DNA of 64,000 bases from Sphingobium ummariense RL-3 (GTDB lineage Bacteria > Pseudomonadota > Alphaproteobacteria > Sphingomonadales > Sphingomonadaceae), in assembly GCF_000447205.1 (NCBI RefSeq), contig NZ_AUWY01000136.1, positions 62,001-126,000 of the forward strand. Reading direction: 5' to 3'. The notes below the pieces were generated by a model that was given only the letters and a program-made list of their open reading frames with translations, was not told the origin of the DNA and did no database searches. Shown one piece after another: positions 34,846 through 43,978 of the stretch (positions within the stretch are counted from its first letter, which is position 1; every line of letters begins with the position of its first letter). The translations under genes and the position numbers were made by a program.

Positions 34846-35440
34846 TATATCCAGAGGTTCATCTTCCCAGATTTCGGTGTCCACCTGCGCCTGTGCGGAC
34901 CGGGCATAGCGAGGCCGGAAATGGCGTCCCGGCTGAAGAGGGCATCCGCTTGCGCCAGCGCATCCGTCGATATGGAAACGGACAAGGTCGCCATATTCTC
35001 TTCCAGATGATCGAGACTGCCGGTACCCGGAATCGGGATGACATACTCGCCGCGGACATTTCCGAAAGGCCGATTACCCGATCTTGCCGGCTTCGATCGC
35101 GCGCGCCAGGGGCGACGACGGACTCCTCGATCGGCACCTTCGGGTCCAGACGACGCAGATAATAGAGATCGGTATGGTCGGTGTGCAGCCACCGGAGAGA
35201 ATCTTCTAGAACGGGGGCGATGGCGGCGGGCGACCCATCCAGCCCGCGCTTGCCATCGATCTCGGCGAGAACGCACTTGCTGGCTAGGATGAATCCGGAC
35301 CGGTGATGCATGAGTGCGCGTCCCAGCAATTCCTCATTGGCCCCAAAACCATAAAGCGCGGTTGTGTCGAAGAATGTGGCGCCGAGGTCCAGCGCGCACA
35401 GCAACGCATCAAGCGATATGCACTGAGCTTGGCAGAAGGA
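34840..35440 (-). pseudogene. Broken aldo/keto reductase gene
   Basis: Pieces of an aldo/keto reductase of the YakC/Tas type occur in more than one frame: ALDLGATFFDTTALYGFGAN (active-site Asp and Tyr region), SLRWLHTDHTDLYYLRRLDP, IGLSEMSAAS, then IPIPGTGSLDHLEENMATL and the C-terminal YARSAQAQVDTEIW to a TGA at 34840-34842. Frameshifts lie near 35090-35110, about 130 residues between IGLSEMSAA and IPIPGTG are deleted, and the N-terminus before ALDLG is missing. It cannot make a working enzyme. It converges with pobR with six bases of overlap. Confidence 0.75.
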
Positions 35441-35671
35441 TGATCCCTCGGATCGTTGCCTGGTTCCTCTCCCTCCTTACGAATATTGCGGAGGGGGCAG
35501 ACCGCCAGCGGTTAGCTGGACCGGTTCGTGGCAATGATCGCCAGCACGTTTGCCGTCACCCTGTTGGTCGAAGGCATTTTGGGGGGAATTGGCGCTTCCC
35601 AGACCTCGCCAGTTGCTCACCGGCACAAAGGAATATATTCGACGTAATCAGCCGCTGACCATGCCGCGATG

Positions 35672-36730
35672 TTACGCTTTTCCGGCTTCTGCTGCAATCG
35701 CACGATCGATTATCATGCGGGACCGCACCCCGCCGGCATCGATGTTGAGCTTGAGCAACTTTCGTTCGGGATGACGCAACAGGTTAGCCTGCTGCTGCTC
35801 GAGCATGAGCAGATCTTCGCTGAAAATCCTGTGCTGACCTTCCCGGATCGAATCGGTGACCGCTGGGTCATCCACCGCAAATTGCCGCGCCATGCCCCAG
35901 AAATACCAGTGGCTGTGTTCGGTTTCTGGTGTGATAAAGTCGACTACGATGCTTGATGCCTTGACGGACGCATTCGCCTCATAGCCGCCCATTCCCTGTA
36001 GGGCGACTCCAACCTCGATCATTACATGGCTGGGAAGGCTGAAGCGGCAAATCTGCCAGCGGTCTACCAGTTCTTCCTCCGGCAATCCAGCACAGCGCAG
36101 CGCCATGCGCCAGAAGGGCGGAGCATGGACCGAGGCCATCATGCGGCTGGTGACGACCTCCTCGCCCTCGACCCAGGTTTTGACGGGTGCCTCGTCGATC
36201 TCTCGTTGTCCGATGCTACTGGCGTGGACATAGGTCTCATGGGTCAGATCCATCAGATTGTCTATCATCAGCCGATAGTCACAGGCGATGTGGAACAGGC
36301 CCCCGCCATACGCCCATGCCTCGCTCTCCGCCCAAGGCAACGGGTGCAACTTGGCCGGATCGGCCTGATCCGCATCGCCGGGCCAGACCCAGATGAAACC
36401 ATAGCGCTCGATCACCGGAAAAGCGCGGATCGGCGGGAAATTATGGACGCGCTGACCCGGCATGCTATGCGCGTGACCGGTGCAGCCCATGGTCAGACCA
36501 TGATAGCCGCAGACCAGCATCCCCTCGCGCACGAAGCCCAGCGAGAGCGGAGCGCCACGATGCGGACAGAAGTCCTCGAGCGCAGCCACCTCTCCATCCG
36601 CGCCGCGATAGAAGACCATGGGCTCGCCGCAAATTCTTCGTCCCAGCACCTTGCCCGACACTTCGTTAGGCGTGCACGCGACATACCATGCGTTACGTGG
36701 CCACGGAGCGTGGAGGTTGGAGGCAGGCAT
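35672..36730 (-). CDS. Rieske-type aromatic O-demethylase oxygenase, VanA-like (352 aa)
   Basis: The oxygenase component of a vanillate demethylase-type enzyme. The Rieske [2Fe-2S] site is CPHRG with CGYHG some 17 residues later, near 54-77; the mononuclear iron site is NLMDLTHETYVHASSIG near 160. The ring-type ending is normal. ATG 36730 has GGGAGAG upstream and starts at the family MPASNLHAPWPRNAWY. The reductase partner VanB is not in the window, so it must use one encoded elsewhere. Other methoxylated aromatic acids are possible substrates. It is divergent from a LysR regulator. Confidence 0.85.
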   Translation of the reverse strand: MPASNLHAPWPRNAWYVACTPNEVSGKVLGRRICGEPMVFYRGADGEVAALEDFCPHRGAPLSLGFVREGMLVCGYHGLTMGCTGHAHSMPGQRVHNFPPIRAFPVIERYGFIWVWPGDADQADPAKLHPLPWAESEAWAYGGGLFHIACDYRLMIDNLMDLTHETYVHASSIGQREIDEAPVKTWVEGEEVVTSRMMASVHAPPFWRMALRCAGLPEEELVDRWQICRFSLPSHVMIEVGVALQGMGGYEANASVKASSIVVDFITPETEHSHWYFWGMARQFAVDDPAVTDSIREGQHRIFSEDLLMLEQQQANLLRHPERKLLKLNIDAGGVRSRMIIDRAIAAEAGKA

Positions 36731-36841
36731 ATCTCTCTCCCGGCGGTTCCGCCGCTTTGCTGCGGCGATGGTTTGCACCTTAAAGGCATGCGTTGCTATA
36801 ATCATCGGCTATACTGCTTATGAACCGTATATCATTCGATA

Positions 36842-37765
36842 ATGGAAAAGCTGGATCTCAATTTGCTGCGCGTTCTCGAGGCGCTGTTCACACAGAACAG
36901 TGTATCGGGCGCCGCTCGCGCTCTGGGCGTGTCTCAGCCGAGCGTCAGCCTTGCCCTGCGTCGGCTACGAGCGCATTTCGGCGACGAGCTGTTCGTACGG
37001 CAGGGAGCGCGTATGGAGCCGACCCTTGTGGCGCAACGCCTGTTGGAACCGGTGATGAATGTCATGGCCTCGGTCCGGTCTGAAATCGTCGCGGCTTCGC
37101 CTTTCGATCCGGCGCAGGCTGAACGTTGTTTCACCCTCAACCTGTCAGACCTTGGCGAGCTGACCTTCCTTCCCGATCTGATGACGTCAATGCAGGAGCG
37201 GGCACCGGGCGTCAGCGTTCGTTCCATTAGTCTGCCGCCCGCCGAACTGCGCCGAGCCCTGGCGGACGGATCGGTCGATCTTGCATTGGGCTTTTTCAAG
37301 GGGCTGGACGGCGATAATTTCTTCACCCAGACGCTTTTCGAACAGGGTTTCGTCTGTCTGGTGCGGACGGGCTGGAAGAACGGTTCGCAGGTCATGACGC
37401 TGCAGGATTTTCTCTCCGCGGACCACGCTGTGGTCGAGCAGGAAGGGCGCAGCCAAGAAGTCTTGGAGCAGCGATTGCGTGCAATGGGATTGCGCAGGCG
37501 CACCCTTTTGCGATCGCCTCATTTCATGACTGTCCCATTGCTTGTCGCCCGATCTGACATGATCGCAACCGTGCCCTGGGGGGTAGGGCGCATCTTCTCG
37601 CGCCTGGGCGGCTTGCGCTTCGTCACGCCGCCCTTCGACACTCCGCGAATTGCGCTCCAGCAGCTCTGGCATCGGCGCAACCATCATGATCCGGGATTGG
37701 TCTGGCTGCGCCGATTGATCGCAGATTTGTTTCGCGGGCGTGATCCCATGGGCGATCGGGATTGA
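36842..37765 (+). CDS. LysR family regulator of aromatic catabolism type (307 aa)
   Basis: Helix-turn-helix at residues 4-62 (LNLLRVLEALFTQNSVSGAA, then VSQPSVSLALRRLR), followed by an effector domain of the NodD/PcpR/LigR-like group (FDPAQAERCFTLNLSDLGEL). Divergent from the Rieske oxygenase, with 111 bases between starts, it is the likely activator of that gene, with an aromatic acid as effector. It converges with the FGE gene, 26 bases away. Confidence 0.88.
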   Translation: MEKLDLNLLRVLEALFTQNSVSGAARALGVSQPSVSLALRRLRAHFGDELFVRQGARMEPTLVAQRLLEPVMNVMASVRSEIVAASPFDPAQAERCFTLNLSDLGELTFLPDLMTSMQERAPGVSVRSISLPPAELRRALADGSVDLALGFFKGLDGDNFFTQTLFEQGFVCLVRTGWKNGSQVMTLQDFLSADHAVVEQEGRSQEVLEQRLRAMGLRRRTLLRSPHFMTVPLLVARSDMIATVPWGVGRIFSRLGGLRFVTPPFDTPRIALQQLWHRRNHHDPGLVWLRRLIADLFRGRDPMGDRD

Positions 37766-37791
37766 CCCGGGTTACCGAACTGACATCCGCT

Positions 37792-38748
37792 TCAACGTGA
37801 TCTTGAAATGCACCGAAATCCGATGTGGCTGGTGGAGCTATCGATCGATTGCGGGTGACGGGCAGCCGGCCGGTAGCGCTGGCAGTAATTGGCGGCGCAC
37901 AGATGCGAGCCACCCTTCACCACCTTGCGCGGGATCGCGATCTCGGGAGCGGCAGGATCATAGCTTTCGCGCTTTGTAGCGCCGCGCGGGTTTGCAGGTA
38001 CGCAACAACTGCCCTTGCTCTTGCGCTCGATCCTGGGCCGGCCAAACCAGTCGGCCGTCCATTCCCAGACATTGCCAATCATATCGTAAAGACCATAGCC
38101 GTTGGCAGGATAGCTGCGCACTGGTGACGTGCGCTCGTAACCGTCCTCCAATGTGTTGCCATAGGGGAAGGCGCCTTGCCAATAATTGGCGAGCATGGCG
38201 CCGCCCGGTGCCAGTTCATCGCCCCAGGCATAGTCTGCGCCGTCTAGTCCGCCGCGGGCCGCAAATTCCCATTCCGCTTCGGTGGGCAACGTCTTCCCAG
38301 CCCATTTGGCGTAGGCTTCCGCGTCCTGATAGGCCACATGAACGACCGGGTGATCCTCCAAACCTTCGACGCTGCTGTCCGGACCAAAAGGATGCCGCCA
38401 GTCCGTACCGGCGCTGAATGACCACCACTGGCTGTAGTCGCCAAGGTCGACCGGCCCGCTTGTCCGCTGGAACAGCAGCGATCCAGCAACTGCCAGCGCC
38501 GGGTCCATGCCGGGATAGTCGCTGGGATCGGGAGGAATTTCAGCAAAGCTACGATAGCCGGTCGCATCGGCGAAAGCGGCGAAATCCCTGTTGGTGACGG
38601 GCGTCTCGTCGATCCAGAAGCCGTCCACCCGAATTGTGCGTACCGGCGCTTCCTCGGGATAGAAGGAGTCGGATCCCATCTGGAATGTCCCCCCGTCGAT
38701 CCATCGCATGCCGTTTTTCACGATCAAACTGCTCGTCCTTGCATTCAC
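37792..38748 (-). CDS. Formylglycine-generating enzyme for sulfatases (318 aa)
   Basis: It converts the active-site cysteine of sulfatases into formylglycine with O2 and copper. The copper-binding cysteine pair is Cys284 and Cys289 in GGSHLCAANYCQRYRPAAR, with the five-residue spacing of proven FGEs. The fold marks WIDETPVTNRDFAAF, LPTEAEWEFAARGG and MIGNVWEWTADWF are all present. No signal peptide is seen, so it acts in the cytoplasm, before export of its substrates. It is the last gene of the MFS-sulfatase operon, seven bases after a sulfatase. Confidence 0.92.
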   Translation of the reverse strand: MNARTSSLIVKNGMRWIDGGTFQMGSDSFYPEEAPVRTIRVDGFWIDETPVTNRDFAAFADATGYRSFAEIPPDPSDYPGMDPALAVAGSLLFQRTSGPVDLGDYSQWWSFSAGTDWRHPFGPDSSVEGLEDHPVVHVAYQDAEAYAKWAGKTLPTEAEWEFAARGGLDGADYAWGDELAPGGAMLANYWQGAFPYGNTLEDGYERTSPVRSYPANGYGLYDMIGNVWEWTADWFGRPRIERKSKGSCCVPANPRGATKRESYDPAAPEIAIPRKVVKGGSHLCAANYCQRYRPAARHPQSIDSSTSHIGFRCISRSR

Positions 38749-38755
38749 ACCGGCG

Positions 38756-40651
38756 TCAGCCGGCGCCGCCGCTTGCCCTCATCGCTTCGAGATCGAAGAT
38801 GGGCGTCGACGATCGATACTCGCCGGTCAGCTTCAACCGTAGATATTTGGCTGCGTTGGCAACATAGACCTTGGGGTCGCTCTCCGCCACCTTTGCGATG
38901 TCCAAAGCTGGCTGGGCTGCGTCACCGATGAAGGTCAGCGCATTGATCGCATGGAGCCGCACCTGCCAGGGCTGCGAGGGTGAGCAAAGATCAATCAGCG
39001 CCGGGACGGAAGTCGTCGTTTCGCCCAGCCGGGCCAAGGCTTCGGCGAGCTGAATACGCACATGAGGGGAAGGGTCGGTCTTCAGTCGGATCAGCATGTC
39101 TGCCTCTGCGGGGCGGCCGGCCTCGCCTTGAATGAGAAGCCCCATCGCTGCCCAATAACGGATGACTTCGACTGGGCTGGCAAGCGAATTGCGCAACTGC
39201 TGCAGATTGTCCGGCTTGGCGTCAGCGGCCACGCGGGCGAGCACCATCACGTCTTTGAGAGGGTAGACCTTCGGATCACGCGACGATATCCAGCCTTCGC
39301 CTTTCATACCCTCTGGCAGGAAGCCATTGTCATGGATCGCAATCATATGCTCGTCGAGCATCTGGGCGAACCTGGCAAGCGTGGCGGCATGTGCGGGATC
39401 GCGCGCCAGATCCTTGATCTCATGCGGATCGGAGGAAAGGTCGTATAGCTCCTCGAACGGTTTGGTTTGAAAGAAGCGATCCTGCACGGCGTTGAGCTTG
39501 CCGTCTATATGCGCCTGTTCCCATTCCTGATAGCCAAGCGCCAGCCATTCGAACGCCTGATGCTGGCCCCAAGGACGGTGCGGCATATAATTGCGGATGT
39601 ATCGCCAGCGGCCATCGGTCACAGTGCGCTGGAAATCGATCCGCTCGTCCATCCGGTTGCGCATCCCGAAGGCAACAGCCTGCGGCCGCGCGCTGGGGCC
39701 TAGGAAGGGCATGCCGCGCATCTGCTTCGGCTGCGCGACACCGGCCAGTGACAGAACAGTGGGGGCGAGATCAATGAAGCTGACGGGCGTCGTGATTTCG
39801 CTCCCCGGTGCAGCGGGCATCAGGTGCCGCCATTTGGGCGGCACATAGACGACCATTTCGCACCGCAGGCCTTCGTCATAACAGTAGCGCTTTGATCGAC
39901 CGAGTACGCCGCCATTATCGGAATAATGGAAAACGATGGTGTCTTCGGCCAGCCCATCGGACTCCAGTTCAGCCAGTCGTTCGGCCAACTGGCCGTCCAT
40001 CTTTTCCATGAGGTTATAGTAGCTGGCGAAATCCTGCCGGATGCCGGGGGTGTCGGGCAGGAAAGGCGGCAGCGTCACCATTTCCGGAGACACACGCCCA
40101 GATGTGGGCCTGAACAGACGGGATTCATGCGTGGTCTCATAGTTGAACACCGTCATGAACGGCCGTGACTTGTCGGTGCGGGACCGCCAGTGCGCTTCCT
40201 TGCCTTGCCGATCCCAAAGAGCGTTGGGATCGACATCGCAATTATAGTCGGTCTTGGCATTGTTGGTGCAGAAATAACCGGCCCCGCGCATCAACTCGGG
40301 ATACGTCCGAAACTCTTTGGGCAATGCAGCGACTGCGCGCATCTGGTTCGCCGGCGCGCAGCTTTCGGGATAGACGCCGGTCAGGATACCGAAGCGTGAT
40401 GGCGCGCATACCGGCGCGTTGGAATAGACGTGCCGGAACAGCAGGCCCTTTTTTGCGAGCCCGTCGATCGTGGGCGTATGCGCTATCCTGTCACCATAGG
40501 CCCCGACATAGGGATTATTGTCTTCGCTGACGATCCACAGGATGTTCGGCCGCTCCCCCTTGGCCGGGCGTGCCATGATCGGCGATCCGGCAATGGCGGC
40601 GAGACCGGCCGCCGATCCGATAACCACGCGGCGGGAAAGCTCATGGGTCAT
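38756..40651 (-). CDS. Sulfatase A, N-sulfoglucosamine sulfohydrolase-like, with C-terminal HEAT-like repeats (631 aa)
   Basis: A Tat-type signal (ELSRRVVIGSAAG) precedes the sulfatase domain. The formylglycine motif is C82-A-P-S-R86 (VCAPSRFGILTG); the metal-site residues appear in IVSEDNNPYVGAYGD and HYSDNGGVLGRSK. The form is closest to heparan N-sulfatase-like sulfatases. Residues about 480-610 are helical repeats (PHVRIQLAEALARLGETTTS) of the HEAT type, an addition seen in some bacterial sulfatases and probably used for substrate or protein contact. The stop is seven bases before FGE; the start overlaps sulfatase B. Confidence 0.9.
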   Translation of the reverse strand: MTHELSRRVVIGSAAGLAAIAGSPIMARPAKGERPNILWIVSEDNNPYVGAYGDRIAHTPTIDGLAKKGLLFRHVYSNAPVCAPSRFGILTGVYPESCAPANQMRAVAALPKEFRTYPELMRGAGYFCTNNAKTDYNCDVDPNALWDRQGKEAHWRSRTDKSRPFMTVFNYETTHESRLFRPTSGRVSPEMVTLPPFLPDTPGIRQDFASYYNLMEKMDGQLAERLAELESDGLAEDTIVFHYSDNGGVLGRSKRYCYDEGLRCEMVVYVPPKWRHLMPAAPGSEITTPVSFIDLAPTVLSLAGVAQPKQMRGMPFLGPSARPQAVAFGMRNRMDERIDFQRTVTDGRWRYIRNYMPHRPWGQHQAFEWLALGYQEWEQAHIDGKLNAVQDRFFQTKPFEELYDLSSDPHEIKDLARDPAHAATLARFAQMLDEHMIAIHDNGFLPEGMKGEGWISSRDPKVYPLKDVMVLARVAADAKPDNLQQLRNSLASPVEVIRYWAAMGLLIQGEAGRPAEADMLIRLKTDPSPHVRIQLAEALARLGETTTSVPALIDLCSPSQPWQVRLHAINALTFIGDAAQPALDIAKVAESDPKVYVANAAKYLRLKLTGEYRSSTPIFDLEAMRASGGAG

Positions 40652-42375
40652 GGCTTGCCGGCTCCTTCAACCTGTCGTGTAAGCTCTTCTTTGAGGGGGG
40701 GCGTGTAGACCAGCGGCTTGCCCGCGGCCTGTGCCTTCAGCTTGGCTGGGCTGTCGGGCAAGATGGGGTCCAGCCGGTCGGTCGGGTTGGGCTTAACATA
40801 CCAGTTGGACGGGAAATCGGCTGCGTGCTGGCCGTCGACGTCGCGCCGGACCGCGCCGATCGAGAGCCGCGCTCCATAAGGGATATTGTGCCGACCGTTG
40901 CGATCGGCGAGTTGCTGGTAGAGTGCCACACGCAACTCTTGCTTTTTCGCTGCCCAAGCCGGATCATCGACGAGATTGTGCATCTCGTCGGGATCCCTGT
41001 TGAGGTCGTACAACTCGTCCGTGTCCCACACGCCGTAATATTGGATATACTTCACATTGTCGCGCTCGATCGCGAATGTGCCGGGCGTCATCGGGAAATT
41101 ATATTCCCAATAATATTCGTAGATGAAGTCGCCGGGTTTCCAGTCTGTGACGGCCTGTTTACCTTCCCATAGCGCCCACGCGCTCTTGCCTTCGAATTGC
41201 TTCGGGCGCGCGGCTCCGGCGACATCCAGGAAGGTAGGCGCGAAATCGAGGTTGCGGATGCGGCCTTCATTGACCGCACCGGCGGGGACGGTGCCGGGTT
41301 CCCAAACAACCAGTGGCACGCGCACCGACGCCTGATAGGCGTTGCGCTTGTCGATCAACCCATGTTCGCCGACCATGTAGCCATTGTCGGAAGTGAAGAC
41401 GACCAGCGTGTCCTTATCAAGCTTGTTCTTCCGAAGATAATCCATGATGCGGCCGAGGCTATCGTCGATCGCTGACAATGTGCCGTAATAATATTTCAGA
41501 TATTCCGTCATCGGCACGTCGGCATTGTAGAAGAAGTCGATGCCATGCCAGCTGTTGCGCTGGTTACGTACCCATACTGGCTTGCCTTCATTGTTCTGCG
41601 GCGTGTCCGCCGCGCTATCCGGCAACGTAAACTTCGCCTTGTCGTACTGGTGGGCGTAACGAGGTGGCGGCAGGGGGTCCGAATGGACGCCTTTATGACT
41701 GAGGTAGAGAAAGAAGGGTTTGTTCGGATCGCGCTCCTTCTGCAGCCAGTTCATCGCATAGTCGGTCAGTTCGTCGGTGATATAGCCTTGCTGCGGTACC
41801 GCCTTGCCATCGACATTGAGGTTGGGCGAGCTATGGGCACTTTCCGCCTTCGCCGGCCAGTAATTCCCCTGGCCCTTGAAGCTGACCCACTTGTCAAAGC
41901 CGGGCCGGGGACCATCAGCTTCGCTGCCCATGTGCCATTTCCCGAAGAAGGCGGTGTTATAACCTGCCTGCTGCAGATAGCTGGGGAAGTAGGTCAGGCC
42001 CGCTTCACTGCTGTCGTTGTTATCGACGATACCATGGTTGCGCGCAGTCTGTCCCGTCAGGATTGTGGCGCGGCTCGGACTGCACAGCGATGAGGTAACG
42101 ACAGCATTGGGGAAATAACTGCCTTCCTTCGCCATGCGATCGATGTTCGGTGTTTTGAGCAAGCCGGGCTGAAGGAAACCCATGCCGTCGTAGCGCAGGT
42201 CATCAACCAGCACGAAGATGATGTTGCGGTGGCGCGTCTGTTGCGGGGCCGGCGCTGCGGTCTCCTTCGGCGCTGCCAAGGCAGGAGCGGGGACTGCGGC
42301 CATGCATGCGACGATGCAAGCGGCGCCGGCCATCGCCCGGCGCAGGATGGATAGCGATTTCTTCTTTTCCGACAC
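40648..42375 (-). CDS. Sulfatase B, iduronate-2-sulfatase/arylsulfatase-like, exported (575 aa)
   Basis: The formylglycine motif is C98-S-P-S-R102 (SSLCSPSRATILTG). Metal-binding FVLVDDLRYDG precedes it and VVFTSDNGYMVGEHGLIDKR comes later. A GTG start at 42375, with GAGG upstream, places a signal peptide at the N-terminus (LRRAMAGAACIVACMAAVPA to ALAAP). An in-frame ATG at 42474 that overlaps the previous stop is the alternative, but would bury the signal. It is a close relative of sulfatase E at 62037, with long identical stretches. Its stop overlaps the sulfatase A start by four bases. Confidence 0.9.
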   Translation of the reverse strand: MSEKKKSLSILRRAMAGAACIVACMAAVPAPALAAPKETAAPAPQQTRHRNIIFVLVDDLRYDGMGFLQPGLLKTPNIDRMAKEGSYFPNAVVTSSLCSPSRATILTGQTARNHGIVDNNDSSEAGLTYFPSYLQQAGYNTAFFGKWHMGSEADGPRPGFDKWVSFKGQGNYWPAKAESAHSSPNLNVDGKAVPQQGYITDELTDYAMNWLQKERDPNKPFFLYLSHKGVHSDPLPPPRYAHQYDKAKFTLPDSAADTPQNNEGKPVWVRNQRNSWHGIDFFYNADVPMTEYLKYYYGTLSAIDDSLGRIMDYLRKNKLDKDTLVVFTSDNGYMVGEHGLIDKRNAYQASVRVPLVVWEPGTVPAGAVNEGRIRNLDFAPTFLDVAGAARPKQFEGKSAWALWEGKQAVTDWKPGDFIYEYYWEYNFPMTPGTFAIERDNVKYIQYYGVWDTDELYDLNRDPDEMHNLVDDPAWAAKKQELRVALYQQLADRNGRHNIPYGARLSIGAVRRDVDGQHAADFPSNWYVKPNPTDRLDPILPDSPAKLKAQAAGKPLVYTPPLKEELTRQVEGAGKP

Positions 42376-42473
42376 GGTGTAATCCTCTTGGTCTCGTTTC
42401 GGGGAAGGCAGCCTATTCTCAGCCGTACGCGGTAGGGGCGACCGCCGCCGTGTCGGCTCATGCGACTTCGTCA

Positions 42474-43952
42474 TCAATAGACCATCTCTGTTTCGCGTCC
42501 GTTCACCGTCACCTTGCGGGTCGAATGCAGCTTCCAAAGGGGGGCGGGCAGAGAAGTACGGAAGCGGTCGATCGCCTCGCGCAACCGTTTCGCACTGGCC
42601 GGATCACCGGCAGACAGGTCGCGGTTTTCGGCATAGTCGTCCTTCAGGTCATGAAGATGCGACTGATCCCAGTCGCGCGAGAGCCACAGCTTCTTGTCAC
42701 CTTGGCGAGCGGCGTAGACGGGCTCCTGTCCCCAGACCAGCAGGCGGTCCGGCTGCGGTCGGCGCGCCGTCGCTATAAGGTCTCGCCCTTCCAATTCTTC
42801 TGGCAACGCATGTGCCGGATCAGCCGCGTGCATTACCGTGGCGGCGATGTCGAGCGATGATACCGGGCTGGCGCTGAGGCCGCGCGTCTTCATGCCCGCG
42901 GGCCATGACAGCATGAACGGCACGCGCGTCCCACCCTCCAGATAGGTGAACTTACCTGCGCCAAATGGATGATCGGGATTGCAGAAGCCGAAGCGATGCG
43001 GACAACCATTGTCGGACAGGAAGACCACCAGAGTATTATTGCGTACCCCACGCTTCTCGAGCGTGTCGAGAATGCGGCCTACACCATCGTCCATAGCCGC
43101 GATCATCGCTACATAGGTGCGACGCACCGGATCCTTGATGTGCGAGAACCGGTCATAATAGGCCTGTGGCACTTGGAGCGGCCAGTGCGGCGCATTATAG
43201 GCGACATAAGCGAAGAAGGGCCTGTCCTTCGCATGAGATACCCGATTGATGAAGTCGACGGCGCGGTCGGTGATCTGGTCGGTGAGGTAGCGGCTGAAGT
43301 CGTCTGCCGGCCTGGCGTCCCACCCCTCGACCATGGCATGATTGCCGGTCCGCGGGCCGATGGCATATTTATCTTCCTTCGTCGGCGTCGTCACGATACC
43401 GGGCGTCGCCGGATCGACATAGTTGGTTTCGCCGGCGAGGAAGCCGAAAAACTCATCGAACCCCCGGCGCGTGGGATAGAATTGCGGCTCCGCGCCCAAA
43501 TGCCATTTACCGAACGCCGCCGTGCGGTAGCCCAGCGGCCGCAGCCGGTCGGCCAGCGTCTTCTGATCGACCGGCAAGCCTGCACCACGATCGCCTTCAT
43601 CATTGATGTTGTATGTGAAGCCGAAGCGCTGCGGCATCCGCCCGGTCAGCAGCGCCGCCCGGCTCACGGCGCAGACCGACGCTGCAACATAGCCGTCCGA
43701 AAAGGCGACGCCGCTTTGCGCGATGCGATCGATATTGGGGGTGGGCGCATCGCGGCGGCCGTAAGTCGACACATCCGCCCAGTCGAGATCGTCCGCCAGG
43801 ATGACGACTACGTTGGGCTTGGCTGCTGTTACCGGAGTGATGGCTCGGGCGGACGGGCGAGGGGCGGCCGTCCCCACATTGGTGCCGGCATAGCCCAGGG
43901 ACAAGGCGCTGGCGGCCAGAGCGAACAGGAGGCGGCGGGATCGGCGAGACAT
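42474..43952 (-). CDS. Sulfatase C, arylsulfatase A-like with unusual CAVSR motif (492 aa)
   Basis: An export signal (MSRRSRRLLFALAASALSLG) is followed by an arylsulfatase domain: VVVILADDLDWADVS metal site, then ASVC94-A-V-S-R98-AALLTG, and FLSDNGCPHRFG later. The family motif is C-x-P/A-x-R; here the third position is Val (codons TGC GCC GTG AGC CGG). All other residues around it are normal. The activity depends on whether the local FGE accepts this form. It is the second gene of the operon, 26 bases after the MFS gene. Confidence 0.88.
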   Translation of the reverse strand: MSRRSRRLLFALAASALSLGYAGTNVGTAAPRPSARAITPVTAAKPNVVVILADDLDWADVSTYGRRDAPTPNIDRIAQSGVAFSDGYVAASVCAVSRAALLTGRMPQRFGFTYNINDEGDRGAGLPVDQKTLADRLRPLGYRTAAFGKWHLGAEPQFYPTRRGFDEFFGFLAGETNYVDPATPGIVTTPTKEDKYAIGPRTGNHAMVEGWDARPADDFSRYLTDQITDRAVDFINRVSHAKDRPFFAYVAYNAPHWPLQVPQAYYDRFSHIKDPVRRTYVAMIAAMDDGVGRILDTLEKRGVRNNTLVVFLSDNGCPHRFGFCNPDHPFGAGKFTYLEGGTRVPFMLSWPAGMKTRGLSASPVSSLDIAATVMHAADPAHALPEELEGRDLIATARRPQPDRLLVWGQEPVYAARQGDKKLWLSRDWDQSHLHDLKDDYAENRDLSAGDPASAKRLREAIDRFRTSLPAPLWKLHSTRKVTVNGRETEMVY

Positions 43953-43978
43953 GACAGGGCCTTCCTCGATACGGTGAA

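Noticed and set aside
35441..35671. A short frame with a hydrophobic segment (MIASTFAVTLLVEGIL) between the broken reductase and vanA
   Set aside because: Too short, no start signal and no family; probably a further scrap of a lost transporter or chance.
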